A DNA stretch of 19,133 nucleotides. It comes from UBA5026 sp949065595. GTDB taxonomy: Bacteria > Bacillota_I > Bacilli_A > RF39 > UBA660. Below are positions 7,289 to 14,584 of this stretch, piece after piece. Where the stretch lies: positions 1 through 19,133 of the forward strand of contig CARSXK010000021.1 of assembly GCA_949065595.1 (NCBI GenBank). Direction: 5' to 3'. Every line of letters begins with the position of its first letter. The first letter of the stretch is position 1. The position numbers and the translations under genes are program-made. Below the pieces are notes generated by a model. The model saw only the letters and a program-made list of their open reading frames with translations, was not told where the DNA came from and did no database searches.

Positions 7289-8547
7289 ACGAAATGTATG
7301 AAACGTTAGGAATTAAACAGGATTTGATAGATAGGGTAAAAGAGGCAGAAATTGTATTACAACCAGAGTTTACGAAAATAGATTCTTTGGCTGATTACCA
7401 AAGTCTAAAAGTACTCAATGCTTTTCATAAATATCAAGTATCAGAAATTCATATGCGGAGTACAACGGGTTATGGATATGATGATATTGGAAGAGATACA
7501 ATTGAGCAAGTTTTTGCAGAGGTTTTGGGGACAGAGGATTGCTTGGTAAGAAATCAATTTATATCCGGTTCTCATGCTTTAACTGTTTGTTTTTTTGCTC
7601 TTTTACGACCAGGTGATACATTACTTAGTATTTCTGGAGAACCATATGATACATTACACCAGGTAATTGGCATCAAAGAAAATGCCAGTTCTCTAGCGTC
7701 TTATCATGTCAAGTATGAACAGATTGATTTAGTGGATAATCGTTTTGATATTCCACGAATTCAAAAACGATTAAGAAAGTCCAAAGTAAAAGTAATTGAA
7801 ATTCAAAGATCAAAAGGATATTCTAGTCGAAAGAGTATTGATATAGAATCCATAAAAGAAGTGATTGAAAAAATAAAAGAAGTAGATTCTGATGTGATTG
7901 TTATGGTAGATAACTGTTACTGTGAATTTGTAAATGAAATAGAGCCTACTCAAGTAGGTGCTGACATTATGGTGGGTTCTTTGATTAAAAATTTAGGAGG
8001 AGGAATCGCACCCAATGGGGCTTATATAGCAGGGAGAAAAGATTTAGTAGAGCTTGCGGCAGAACGTCTGACAGTACCAGGAGAAGGAAAAGAAGTTGGA
8101 CCAAGTTTAGGAGTTAATAAATCATTGCTACAAGGATTGTTTTTTGCTCCAACTGTAGTTGCTAGTAGTTTAAAAACTGCTATTTTGGCAAGCTATCTTT
8201 TAGAACAATTAGGCTATCCAGTGGAACCTAGGTATTATGACAAGCGTGCAGATATTGTTCAAATGATTACATTTGGAAATCCAGATGATTTAATTCGTTA
8301 TTGTCAAGGCATTCAAATGGGGTCTTATATAGATGCCAATTCCATTCCAATTCCTGGGGATATGCCAGGATATGAAAATCAAATTATAATGGCCTGTGGT
8401 AGTTTTACACAAGGTTCATCCATTGAACTATCTTGTGATGGACCAATCCGGCCCCCTTATATTGCCTATATGCAAGGGGCGCTTACTTACCCTGCTGGTA
8501 AGTTGGGTGTAATGAAAGCCCTTTCTTATTTATTGGATCAGAAATAG
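7285..8547 (+). CDS. PLP-dependent methionine gamma-lyase-like / aluminium resistance family protein
   Basis: 420 residues of the family often annotated as aluminium resistance protein or methionine gamma-lyase-like (YnbB of Bacillus). Signatures: HMRSTTGYGYDDIGRD (57-71), VRNQFISGSHAL (88-99), SISGEPYDT, EIQRSKGYSSR, VMVDNCYCEF, and the PLP lysine in GSLIKNLGGG (Lys235). The fold is a fold-type I aminotransferase-like enzyme on cystathionine-type substrates; the physiological reaction is not established for most members. It is translationally coupled to the upstream reductase. No terminator is visible before the infC promoter, which starts within 20 bases of the stop codon. Confidence 0.88.
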   Translation: MNEMYETLGIKQDLIDRVKEAEIVLQPEFTKIDSLADYQSLKVLNAFHKYQVSEIHMRSTTGYGYDDIGRDTIEQVFAEVLGTEDCLVRNQFISGSHALTVCFFALLRPGDTLLSISGEPYDTLHQVIGIKENASSLASYHVKYEQIDLVDNRFDIPRIQKRLRKSKVKVIEIQRSKGYSSRKSIDIESIKEVIEKIKEVDSDVIVMVDNCYCEFVNEIEPTQVGADIMVGSLIKNLGGGIAPNGAYIAGRKDLVELAAERLTVPGEGKEVGPSLGVNKSLLQGLFFAPTVVASSLKTAILASYLLEQLGYPVEPRYYDKRADIVQMITFGNPDDLIRYCQGIQMGSYIDANSIPIPGDMPGYENQIIMACGSFTQGSSIELSCDGPIRPPYIAYMQGALTYPAGKLGVMKALSYLLDQK

Positions 8548-8553
8548 TTTTTG

Positions 8554-8587
8554 CATAAATATCATTGACAAACATATGATATTTATG
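8554..8587. repeat. Perfect 12-bp inverted repeat over the infC promoter
   Basis: CATAAATATCAT (8554-8565) and ATGATATTTATG (8576-8587) are exact reverse complements with a 10-base loop. The -35 hexamer lies at the edge of the left arm and in the loop, and the right arm ends exactly before the -10. No T-run follows, so a terminator is unlikely; an operator is one reading. Confidence 0.6.
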
Positions 8588-8593
8588 TATACT
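8565..8593 (+). promoter_or_regulatory. infC operon promoter
   Basis: TTGACA (8565-8570) and TATACT (8588-8593) with a 17-base spacer. Transcription would begin near 8600, giving a leader of about 130 bases. Confidence 0.85.
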
Positions 8594-8599
8594 ATAGAA

Positions 8600-8718
8600 G
8601 AAAATTAAAAAAGGAAAGCAGAAGTATCCACTTCTCACCCGATTGCTTAAGCTTTGGGTAGATGCCAATTATCAGTTTGTGATTTTTGAGTGGATACGTT
8701 TTGTATTCACTTTTTTAT
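8600..8718 (+). promoter_or_regulatory. L20-type leader with transcription attenuator
   Basis: AGTGGATAC (8689-8697) can pair in two exclusive ways. With GTATCCACT (8624-8632) it gives a perfect 9-bp helix enclosing the leader. With GTATTCACT (8703-8711) it gives a 9-bp helix with one G-U pair, a 5-base loop and five following T (8712-8716), an intrinsic terminator. An inner helix CACCC/GGGTA lies in the closed form. In Bacillus, L20 binds the leader of this operon and triggers premature termination; position, size and switch match. The infC ribosome binding site follows the terminator directly. Confidence 0.8.
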
Positions 8719-8731
8719 GGAGGTGTCAGGT

Positions 8732-9259
8732 ATCGCAAGAGAAAAAGATATGTACATTAACGAACAAATACGTGCAAGGGAAGTCATGGTGATTGGACCA
8801 AATGGAGAACAACTCGGTGTAAAACCAATCAAAGATGCACTTACTTTGGCTTCTTATGCTGGTTTTGATTTGGTTTTGATGAGTCCAAATGCAACCCCAT
8901 CAGTTTGTAAAATTATGGATTATAATAAATTCAAATATGAGAGTAAAAAGAAACAAAAAGAAAATATGAAAAAACAAAGAGAAACCAATTTAGAAATCAA
9001 GGAATATCGTCTGTCAGTTACAATCGATGTGCATGATTTTGATACACGTGTTCGTAATGCATCAAAATATTTAGAAAAGGGTCATAGAATTAAGGTGTCT
9101 GTTCGTTTTCGTGGAAGACAAATGGCGCATCAAGAATTGGGACGTGATGTACTCAATCGTTTCGCAGATGCGGTGAAAGAAATTGCTGTTATTGAACAAC
9201 AACCTAAAATGGAAGGTTATTTTATGACCATGATGCTAATGCCAAATAAAGAAAAATAG
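8732..9259 (+). CDS. infC: Translation initiation factor IF-3 (predicted ATC start)
   Basis: 175 residues. IF-3 binds the 30S subunit, prevents premature 50S joining and rejects non-standard start codons. N-domain: YINEQIRAREVMVIGPNGEQLG, linker MDYNKFKYESKKKQKE, C-domain EYRLSVTIDVHDFDTRVRNA through VSVRFRGRQMAHQELG to the end. The start is inferred to be ATC at 8732: GGAGGTG (8719-8725) is 6 bases away, and the protein then begins close to where IF-3 homologues begin. GTG 8723 lies inside the ribosome binding site, ATG 8690 is in the terminator hairpin, and ATG 8750 is too far. AUU/AUC starts are a known hallmark of infC and underlie self-regulation. First gene of infC-rpmI-rplT. Confidence 0.93.
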   Translation: MAREKDMYINEQIRAREVMVIGPNGEQLGVKPIKDALTLASYAGFDLVLMSPNATPSVCKIMDYNKFKYESKKKQKENMKKQRETNLEIKEYRLSVTIDVHDFDTRVRNASKYLEKGHRIKVSVRFRGRQMAHQELGRDVLNRFADAVKEIAVIEQQPKMEGYFMTMMLMPNKEK

Positions 9260-9270
9260 GAGGAATATTT

Positions 9271-9465
9271 ATGCCAAAAATGAAAACCCATAAGGGAACT
9301 GCCAAAGTTTGTAAAGTAAGACCTGGTGGAACCATTAAAATTGGAACTCCAGGATCAAGACATAACACTGGAAAGAAAAATGCTGCTTCTAATCGCAAAA
9401 GCAGAAAAGGATCATTATTAAGTCAATCAGATTACAAGAGAATTAGAACGAATTTAGGAAAATAG
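9271..9465 (+). CDS. rpmI: Ribosomal protein L35
   Basis: 64 residues, the usual length. Begins MPKMKTHKGTAKV and ends with the conserved SDYKRIRTNLG; strongly basic. AGGAGG lies 5 bases before the start. Second gene of the operon, 11 bases after infC. Confidence 0.97.
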   Translation: MPKMKTHKGTAKVCKVRPGGTIKIGTPGSRHNTGKKNAASNRKSRKGSLLSQSDYKRIRTNLGK

Positions 9466-9483
9466 TATTAAAGGAGGATATAT

Positions 9484-10008
9484 ATGGCAAGAGTAAAAGG
9501 TGGCACAATTCATCGTGCACGTCGTAAAAAAGTAATGGATCAAGCCAAAGGATACTTTGGAAGCAAACACAGATTATATAGAACTGCAAAAGAACAAGTG
9601 ATGCATTCATTAAGTTATGCATACAGAGATAGAAGACAAAAGAAAAGAGATTTTAGAAAGTTATGGATTACAAGAATCAATGCTGCTTGTAGAGACAATG
9701 ATATTAGTTATTCTAGATTTATCAATGGTCTTAACAAAGCTGGTGTTACTGTAAACCGTAAGATGTTATCTGAAATTGCAATTGATAACCCTGCAAGTTT
9801 CTCTGATCTTGTCAATGTAGCAAAAGATGCATTAAATGGAAAAGGTGCTACAGCTAAAAAGAAAGAGGAAAAAGAAATTTCAGTTCAAACAGAAGAAACG
9901 GATATTTCTAAAATGACAGTTGGGGAGCTACGTGAGCTTGCTAAAACAAAGGGAATAGAAGGTACTTCTACTATGAAAAAAGCAGAATTATTAGATGCTT
10001 TAAAATAA
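9484..10008 (+). CDS. rplT: Ribosomal protein L20 with C-terminal Rho_N/SAP-like extension
   Basis: 174 residues. Residues 1 to about 117 are a normal L20 (MARVKGGTIHRARRKKVMDQ, GYFGSKHRLYRTAKEQVMHS, YAYRDRRQKKRDFRKLWI, ending FSDLVNVAKDAL); typical L20 stops there at about 118. The extra 57 residues form a Lys/Glu/Thr linker (about 120-143) and a small helical domain, MTVGELRELAKTKGIEGTST then KKAELLDALK, matching the pattern of the Rho N-terminal/SAP-like nucleic-acid binding motif. L20 is needed for early 50S assembly and represses its own operon. The extension is in frame with no sign of sequence error. AAAGGAGG precedes the start. Confidence 0.95.
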   Translation: MARVKGGTIHRARRKKVMDQAKGYFGSKHRLYRTAKEQVMHSLSYAYRDRRQKKRDFRKLWITRINAACRDNDISYSRFINGLNKAGVTVNRKMLSEIAIDNPASFSDLVNVAKDALNGKGATAKKKEEKEISVQTEETDISKMTVGELRELAKTKGIEGTSTMKKAELLDALK

Positions 10009-10029
10009 TCATTATGATTATTTTTTTTT
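10004..10029 (+). terminator. Intrinsic terminator after rplT
   Basis: AATAATCA, loop TTA, TGATTATT, then a run of T. The rplT stop lies in the left arm. Confidence 0.8.
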
Positions 10030-10136
10030 ATAAATCAGAATAGATTTCACAGAATACAGTATTAAAATGCATTATGTCGTAACATATTAAAGTGCTATTA
10101 CCAATCATTCGTTAATAAATTTACATATTTTAACTT

Positions 10137-10154
10137 AAAAGGATAATCCTTTTT
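10137..10154. repeat. Small A/T-tailed hairpin upstream of the membrane protein gene
   Basis: AAAAGGA, loop TAA, TCCTTTTT. It resembles a symmetrical (bidirectional) terminator, but no obvious transcript ends here except read-through from rplT. The rest of 10030-10136 shows no feature I can name. Confidence 0.4.
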
Positions 10155-10185
10155 CAGTTTGGGCATACTAATACTGGTGATTTTT

Positions 10186-10680
10186 ATGTATTATCTTAAT
10201 GTATTTTTTGTCTATTCTATTTTGGGGCATTTACTAGAGACTTTTATTTATATGATGAATTCAGGTGAAAGTGGTATTTTATATGGTTTTTGGACACCTG
10301 TTTATGGTATTGGATGTATTATTATCATATCTTGTTATCAAGCTTTGTTTCAAAAACATCATTTGTCTAAAAAAATAGAAGCACTTACTGTCTTTTTGAT
10401 TGGTGCTGTTTTATTAACCTTTATTGAATGGATTGGTGGAATTTTAATTGAAATTATATTTGGTTATATCTTTTGGGATTACAGCCATTTTAAATTTCAT
10501 ATTGGTCCTTATATTGCTTGGGAGATGGCTCTTATTTGGGGGCTTGCTTCCTTGGGCCTTATTTTTTTCTTAAAACCAATGGTAGATCAATGGCTAAAAA
10601 AGATACCTCTATGGGTTACTATTTTATTTAGTCTTTTATTTATGGTAGATGTTGTATGTACTATTTTGTTTAAAATTTAA
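10186..10680 (+). CDS. Putative ABC-transporter-permease-like membrane protein (CmpB family)
   Basis: 164 residues with about five hydrophobic segments. FVYSILGHLLETFIYMM, GILYGFWTPVYGIGCI, TFIEWIGGILIEIIFG, FWDYSHFKFHIGPYIAWEMALIWG follow the family described as putative ABC transporter type IV / CmpB. Despite the name, members have no demonstrated transport role and no ATPase is adjacent. ATG 10186 is chosen because GGTGAT lies 5 bases upstream; the TTG at 10159 has no such site. The gene is convergent with the next one; the two stop codons abut without a gap. Confidence 0.8.
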   Translation: MYYLNVFFVYSILGHLLETFIYMMNSGESGILYGFWTPVYGIGCIIIISCYQALFQKHHLSKKIEALTVFLIGAVLLTFIEWIGGILIEIIFGYIFWDYSHFKFHIGPYIAWEMALIWGLASLGLIFFLKPMVDQWLKKIPLWVTILFSLLFMVDVVCTILFKI

Positions 10681-11196
10681 TTACTTAATATAACCATTTT
10701 GAACATATTTTGTTTCATTGACGACGATAAAAGCTTTTTTATCGATTGAGTGAATCAAATTTTTTAAATGTTCAAAATTATTTTTTTTGATTTCAATAAA
10801 TAACATATATTTTTCATTTGCTTTATCCTGACCTTTGACATCAATGACAGATACTGCATAACCTTCTTTTCTTAAGATATCAATGAGTTTATGATTATTG
10901 TTACTTGTTACAACTTGTACTCCAAAATTACCTTTGATGAAACGATCTGATAAATAACCACCAATATAGGTTCCAGTTGCGAATCCAAGGGAATAAGCAA
11001 TCGCAATCCAAAGGCTGGTTTCTGTTGTGTTTAATGCTTCTTTGACAATTACAAACCATACAAAAACTTCAATAAAGCCGACCATGCTTGCAAGCAAGGT
11101 TCTACCTTTGACAGTGATTAGAGTACGAACCGTTCCTAAAGATACATCAATGATTCTTACAAAAAAAATTTTAAGACATAATAGAAATAAAGTCAT
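10681..11196 (-). CDS. DUF5698/DUF2179 membrane protein (UPF0316, YebE-like)
   Basis: 171 residues. Three hydrophobic helices (residues about 1-85), including RIIDVSLGTVRTLITVKGR and GFIEVFVWFVIVKEAL, are followed by a cytoplasmic DUF2179 domain (about 95-165: VVTSNNNHKLIDILRKEGYAVSV...KGQDKANEKYMLFIEIKK). This is the UPF0316 family; function is unknown. Some DUF2179 domains are proposed to sense small ligands. AGAAAGGA lies about 8 bases upstream of the ATG on the minus strand. It is divergent from the VanY cluster. Confidence 0.88.
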   Translation of the reverse strand: MTLFLLCLKIFFVRIIDVSLGTVRTLITVKGRTLLASMVGFIEVFVWFVIVKEALNTTETSLWIAIAYSLGFATGTYIGGYLSDRFIKGNFGVQVVTSNNNHKLIDILRKEGYAVSVIDVKGQDKANEKYMLFIEIKKNNFEHLKNLIHSIDKKAFIVVNETKYVQNGYIK

Positions 11197-11219
11197 AGTT
11201 TATTTTCCTTTCTGTGTAT

Positions 11220-11248
11220 TTGAAATTTTATTCAATATTGGTTATAAT
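11220..11248 (+). promoter_or_regulatory. Promoter of the VanY gene cluster
   Basis: TTGAAA (11220-11225) and TATAAT (11243-11248), spacer 17 bases; the start codon follows after 16 bases with AGGTGAT between. Confidence 0.75.
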
Positions 11249-11264
11249 AAAATCAGGTGATGAT

Positions 11265-12227
11265 ATGAAACATAGAAGAATTAAAAAACAGGTATATATA
11301 ATGGGCGCTATTGTGATACTATTGATAGTATCTACGATTTTTGGAATTCGATACTTGATTTTGAAAGGAACGAGTTCTTATCAATTAAAACAAATGGGTT
11401 ATCAAAAAGATGAAATTGCTGTAATAGAACAACTAGAAAAAGAACAAATCAAACAAATTTTAAAAATGGAATATCATGCATCAATTCCAGATTTGTTAAA
11501 AGAAAAATATTATATATTTGAAAATTTGGAGCGGTATTTGGCGTATGAAAAACAAACAAAAGATACTAATTTGACTCATGTTGTTAGTATGGTAAATGTG
11601 GGTGCTGATCATGAATATTATGACGAGGAATTTGTAGTTCCTACCAAAATTGATTTAAAAAATGAATATTTGATATTGGTCAATAAATTTCATTATTTAG
11701 AAGAAGACTTTTCTCCTGAAGATTTGGTAGCGATTAAAAACTGGTATGCTTATGGGGATAATGAAATTAGGAAAGAAGTATATGATCAATTTCTTTTGAT
11801 GTTTCATGATGCGGAAAAGGAAGATGTAAAGCTGATTATTACGTCTGCTTATCGTGATTATGATTTTCAAAAATCATTATGGAATCGATATCAAAATGAT
11901 AAGGGACAAGAGTGGGCAGACAGTGTCTCTGCACGACCTGGTTATTCGGAACATCAGACTGGACTTACTTTAGATATCATAACAGATGGAGAATATTGTA
12001 CTATGGAAACTTTTGAGCAATCAGATGCGTTTAAATGGCTTCGTAAAAATGCACATAAATATGGATTTATTTTAAGATATCCCAAAGGAAAAGAAGACAT
12101 CACAGGGTATGATTATGAATCTTGGCATTATCGTTATGTGGGAAAAGAAGTGGCCACTAAAATTTATAATTTGGGCATTACATATGATGAATATTATGCA
12201 TATTATAAAGATGAAATAGAGGGATAA
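11265..12227 (+). CDS. VanY-type D-alanyl-D-alanine carboxypeptidase, copy 1
   Basis: 320 residues. An N-terminal signal anchor (about 9-30) holds the protein outside the membrane. A helical N-terminal module (GYQKDEIAVIEQL ... LERYLAYE ... MVNVGADHEYYDE) precedes the M15B metallopeptidase domain. Zinc ligands are visible: His and Asp in SARPGYSEHQTGLTLDI and His in YESWHYRYVG, where the preceding Glu is the general base. Such enzymes remove the last D-Ala from peptidoglycan stem peptides; with no vanA/vanB-type ligase or VanX nearby, ordinary wall trimming is more likely than vancomycin resistance. ATG 11265 is chosen for the AGGTGAT just upstream. Copy 2 starts one base after its stop. Confidence 0.92.
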   Translation: MKHRRIKKQVYIMGAIVILLIVSTIFGIRYLILKGTSSYQLKQMGYQKDEIAVIEQLEKEQIKQILKMEYHASIPDLLKEKYYIFENLERYLAYEKQTKDTNLTHVVSMVNVGADHEYYDEEFVVPTKIDLKNEYLILVNKFHYLEEDFSPEDLVAIKNWYAYGDNEIRKEVYDQFLLMFHDAEKEDVKLIITSAYRDYDFQKSLWNRYQNDKGQEWADSVSARPGYSEHQTGLTLDIITDGEYCTMETFEQSDAFKWLRKNAHKYGFILRYPKGKEDITGYDYESWHYRYVGKEVATKIYNLGITYDEYYAYYKDEIEG

Positions 12228-12228
12228 T

Positions 12229-13296
12229 TTGAAAAAGATTTTAGGTGGATTATGTATTATTCTTTTATTGTCGATGGGCTTTATTTTATGGGAACAAAAT
12301 CTTAAGAAAGTATCCAATCAGCCAGAAGAAAAAAATCCTTATCTTCAAAAAGGATATACAAAGGAAGAAATTAAGAGAATTGAAACTTTAAATACAGAAA
12401 ATCAATCGTATTTATTAAAAGAGGACTATCAAATTCATTTGATTGATTATTTAGATACCATAGAATTTGATGAGGCAAAATTAAAAGACTATATTCAATT
12501 TTCAAAATTGTATAATCTTTCCATACAAGATATTGTTTATATTGTCAATCACCATTATGATGATATCGATGTATATGATGAAAAGACTGTTTCTCTTATG
12601 CATGAATCTTACTACATTCACGCTTATTTAGATCGATATTTGCGTTATAGTAATATCCATTCAGCCAAAGATATGAAAGCGGTTATTATAGATGTCAATA
12701 GTAATTTAGATTATGCTTTTTATACACAGGATTATACAGTGGATTTGGAGAAGCAATATTTGATATTGGTGAATAAGTATTATAAATTGACAAGTGATTA
12801 TGTTCCTTCTAATTTAGTAACCATTGAAGCAAAATATGGAAGAACACTTTTATTAGAAGGTACTGTATATGAACAATACAAGTTGATGTGGAATGCGGCG
12901 AATGAAGAAGGGTTGTCCTTGTATATTCGGTCCCCTTATAGAAGTTATGCAACACAACAAAGACTTTATAATGATTATGTAGCCCAGGATGGAAAGGAAG
13001 CAGCTGATACTTATTCTGCAAGACCAGGCTATTCGGAACATCAAACAGGACTTGCATTTGATGTAACAAGTCCAACTACTAATTTTGATACGTTTTCAAA
13101 TAGTCGAGAATTTAAGTGGCTATTGGAACATGCACATGAATATGGATTTATTTTAAGATACCCTGAAGGAAAAGAAAAGATTACAGGTTATATTTATGAA
13201 CCTTGGCATTATCGCTATGTAGGAAAGGAAGCCGCAACAATAATTCATGAAACAGGGATGACTTTGGAAGAGTATTATGCATATTATGTAAGATAG
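12229..13296 (+). CDS. VanY-type D-alanyl-D-alanine carboxypeptidase, copy 2
   Basis: 355 residues, the longest of the three. It has an N-terminal membrane anchor (about 3-22), then an extended helical region: GYTKEEIKRIETL ... LKDYIQFSKLYNLS ... IVNHHYDDIDVYDEKTV, followed by what looks like a second copy of the same motif, LDRYLRYSN ... IIDVNSNLDYAFYTQ, before the M15B domain. Zinc ligands lie in SARPGYSEHQTGLAFDV and YEPWHYRYVG. Start is TTG at 12229 with AGAGGG 4-5 bases upstream, inside the last codons of copy 1. Translation of the pair is probably coupled. A terminator overlaps the stop codon. Confidence 0.92.
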   Translation: MKKILGGLCIILLLSMGFILWEQNLKKVSNQPEEKNPYLQKGYTKEEIKRIETLNTENQSYLLKEDYQIHLIDYLDTIEFDEAKLKDYIQFSKLYNLSIQDIVYIVNHHYDDIDVYDEKTVSLMHESYYIHAYLDRYLRYSNIHSAKDMKAVIIDVNSNLDYAFYTQDYTVDLEKQYLILVNKYYKLTSDYVPSNLVTIEAKYGRTLLLEGTVYEQYKLMWNAANEEGLSLYIRSPYRSYATQQRLYNDYVAQDGKEAADTYSARPGYSEHQTGLAFDVTSPTTNFDTFSNSREFKWLLEHAHEYGFILRYPEGKEKITGYIYEPWHYRYVGKEAATIIHETGMTLEEYYAYYVR

Positions 13297-13316
13297 GTAA
13301 AATTATCTTACTTTTT
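13288..13316 (+). terminator. Terminator between VanY copies 2 and 3
   Basis: GTAAGAT (13288-13294), a 10-base loop, ATCTTAC (13305-13311) and TTTTT. The stop codon of copy 2 lies at the arm/loop border. It may be partial, since copy 3 has no clear promoter: only TATACT at 13319-13324, very close to its start. Confidence 0.65.
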
Positions 13317-13339
13317 CATATACTATAGTGGTGAAGTAT

Positions 13340-14008
13340 ATGCGAGTTGAAACTTTTAAAAAATGTGTTTATATCATTTTGTTTCTTTTAATAGCACTCT
13401 TTTTTACAAAAGATATTGATTTTTTTGGGTCAAAATTTTATGAAAATGTGAAGGAAATTGAAAATCCTGAAGATTTAACTGTTTTGGTAAATAAAAATTA
13501 TAAATTGATGAGTAACTATATTCCTCCTGATTTGGAATTAATCTCCATTCAATATGCAACAGATGATAAATATATGAGAAAAGAAGCCAAAGAAGCATTT
13601 GAACGTTTGAGTGAAGATGCGAGACAAATGGGATATCAAATTATTGCAACATCTACTTATCGTAGTTATGAATATCAAGAAAAATTATATGATTATTATG
13701 TGAAAACCAAAGGACAAGAATATGCGGATTTGTGTTCTGCAAGGCCAGGACATTCTGAACACCAAACGGGGTTATCAGTAGATGTAATGGGTTCTAATCA
13801 AGATTATGATTTATTTGTAGAAGCGATTGAATTTGATTGGATGAAAAAAAATGCACATAAATATGGATTTATTTTAAGATATCCTGAAGGAAAAGAAAAA
13901 GTGACAGGCTTTAAATATGAACCTTGGCATTATCGTTATGTAGGAAAAGAAGTAGCGACTATTATTTATGAAAATAATTGGACATTAGAAGAATATAAGA
14001 GATCTTAA
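13340..14008 (+). CDS. VanY-type D-alanyl-D-alanine carboxypeptidase, copy 3 (short)
   Basis: 222 residues. A membrane anchor (about 8-24) leads almost directly to the LVNKNYKLMSNYIPPDLELI segment and the M15B domain; the helical module present in copies 1 and 2 is absent. Zinc ligands lie in SARPGHSEHQTGLSVDV and YEPWHYRYVG. The region HKYGFILRYPEGKEKVTG is nearly identical among all three copies, showing origin by tandem duplication. ATG 13340 is chosen with GGTGAAG upstream; GTG 13328 is in frame but without a ribosome binding site. Confidence 0.9.
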   Translation: MRVETFKKCVYIILFLLIALFFTKDIDFFGSKFYENVKEIENPEDLTVLVNKNYKLMSNYIPPDLELISIQYATDDKYMRKEAKEAFERLSEDARQMGYQIIATSTYRSYEYQEKLYDYYVKTKGQEYADLCSARPGHSEHQTGLSVDVMGSNQDYDLFVEAIEFDWMKKNAHKYGFILRYPEGKEKVTGFKYEPWHYRYVGKEVATIIYENNWTLEEYKRS

Positions 14009-14036
14009 TTTATGTTATAATAGAGTAGGTGATTGA

Positions 14037-14519
14037 ATGGAAACGATAAAACATGAATTTCCTCCATATTATGATGCAGATTCCAAAATATTAATTTTAG
14101 GAACGATGCCATCTGTCAAGTCAAGAGAAGTTGGATTTTACTATTGTCATCCACAAAATCGTTTTTGGAAGGTATTAGCATTTTTATATCAGGAGGATAT
14201 GCCAGTTACCATTTTGGAAAAAAAGCAGTTATTAAAGAAACACCATATTGCCTTATGGGATGTACTAGCTTCTTGTTCCATTGAAGGGTCTTCTGATCAA
14301 TCGATTCGCAATCCGATTTGTAATGATATTTATCATCTTTTAAAAAATAGTTCCATTGAAAAAGTATACACGACAGGTCAAAAAGCTTATGAATTGTATC
14401 AAAAATATTGTTATCCTAAAACCAAAATGGAAGCTATTTTACTTCCATCAACCAGTCCTGCAAATGCAGCATTTTCTATCGAACAATTGATAAAAGCTTA
14501 CTCTATTATTTGCGAGTAA
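14037..14519 (+). CDS. Hypoxanthine (deoxyinosine)-DNA glycosylase, uracil-DNA glycosylase superfamily
   Basis: 160 residues. The nucleotide-pocket motif LILGTMPSVKSREVGFYYCHPQNRFWKV and the C-terminal LLPSTSPANAAFS match the Mug-like / hypoxanthine-DNA glycosylase branch of the UDG superfamily, which removes deaminated adenine from DNA in base excision repair. The length is normal. AGGTGATTGA precedes the ATG and a TATAAT lies at 14016-14021. A strong terminator overlaps its stop codon, so it is separate from the DacA gene. Confidence 0.85.
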   Translation: METIKHEFPPYYDADSKILILGTMPSVKSREVGFYYCHPQNRFWKVLAFLYQEDMPVTILEKKQLLKKHHIALWDVLASCSIEGSSDQSIRNPICNDIYHLLKNSSIEKVYTTGQKAYELYQKYCYPKTKMEAILLPSTSPANAAFSIEQLIKAYSIICE

Positions 14520-14526
14520 GCTTTTT
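14494..14526 (+). terminator. Terminator overlapping the glycosylase stop
   Basis: AAGCTTACTC (14494-14503) pairs with GAGTAAGCTT (14514-14523), followed by TTT. The TAA stop lies in the right arm. Confidence 0.85.
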
Positions 14527-14584
14527 CATGTAAAAGATTCATAAATGTTTGATTTTGTCATATTTTTGTAATAGAGGTGGAATG

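Noticed and set aside
8483..8668. Minus-strand 61-codon frame across the infC promoter
   Set aside because: It overlaps a consensus promoter, a structured leader and the end of a known gene; composition and context do not support it.
8690..8731. Upstream ATG extension of IF-3
   Set aside because: The ATG is inside the attenuator hairpin and has no ribosome binding site; the extra residues are not IF-3-like.
10030..10136. Possible tRNA or small RNA in the gap after rplT
   Set aside because: No cloverleaf, conserved T-loop (GTTCGAATC-like) or promoter-terminator pair could be found. No tRNA or rRNA was seen in the window.
12809..13075. Minus-strand open frames inside VanY copy 2
   Set aside because: Shadows of a conserved coding sequence on the opposite strand, with no start context.
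11265..14008. Vancomycin resistance cluster
   Set aside because: Only VanY-type enzymes are present; no D-Ala-D-Lac/Ser ligase, VanH, VanX or VanRS genes are in the window.
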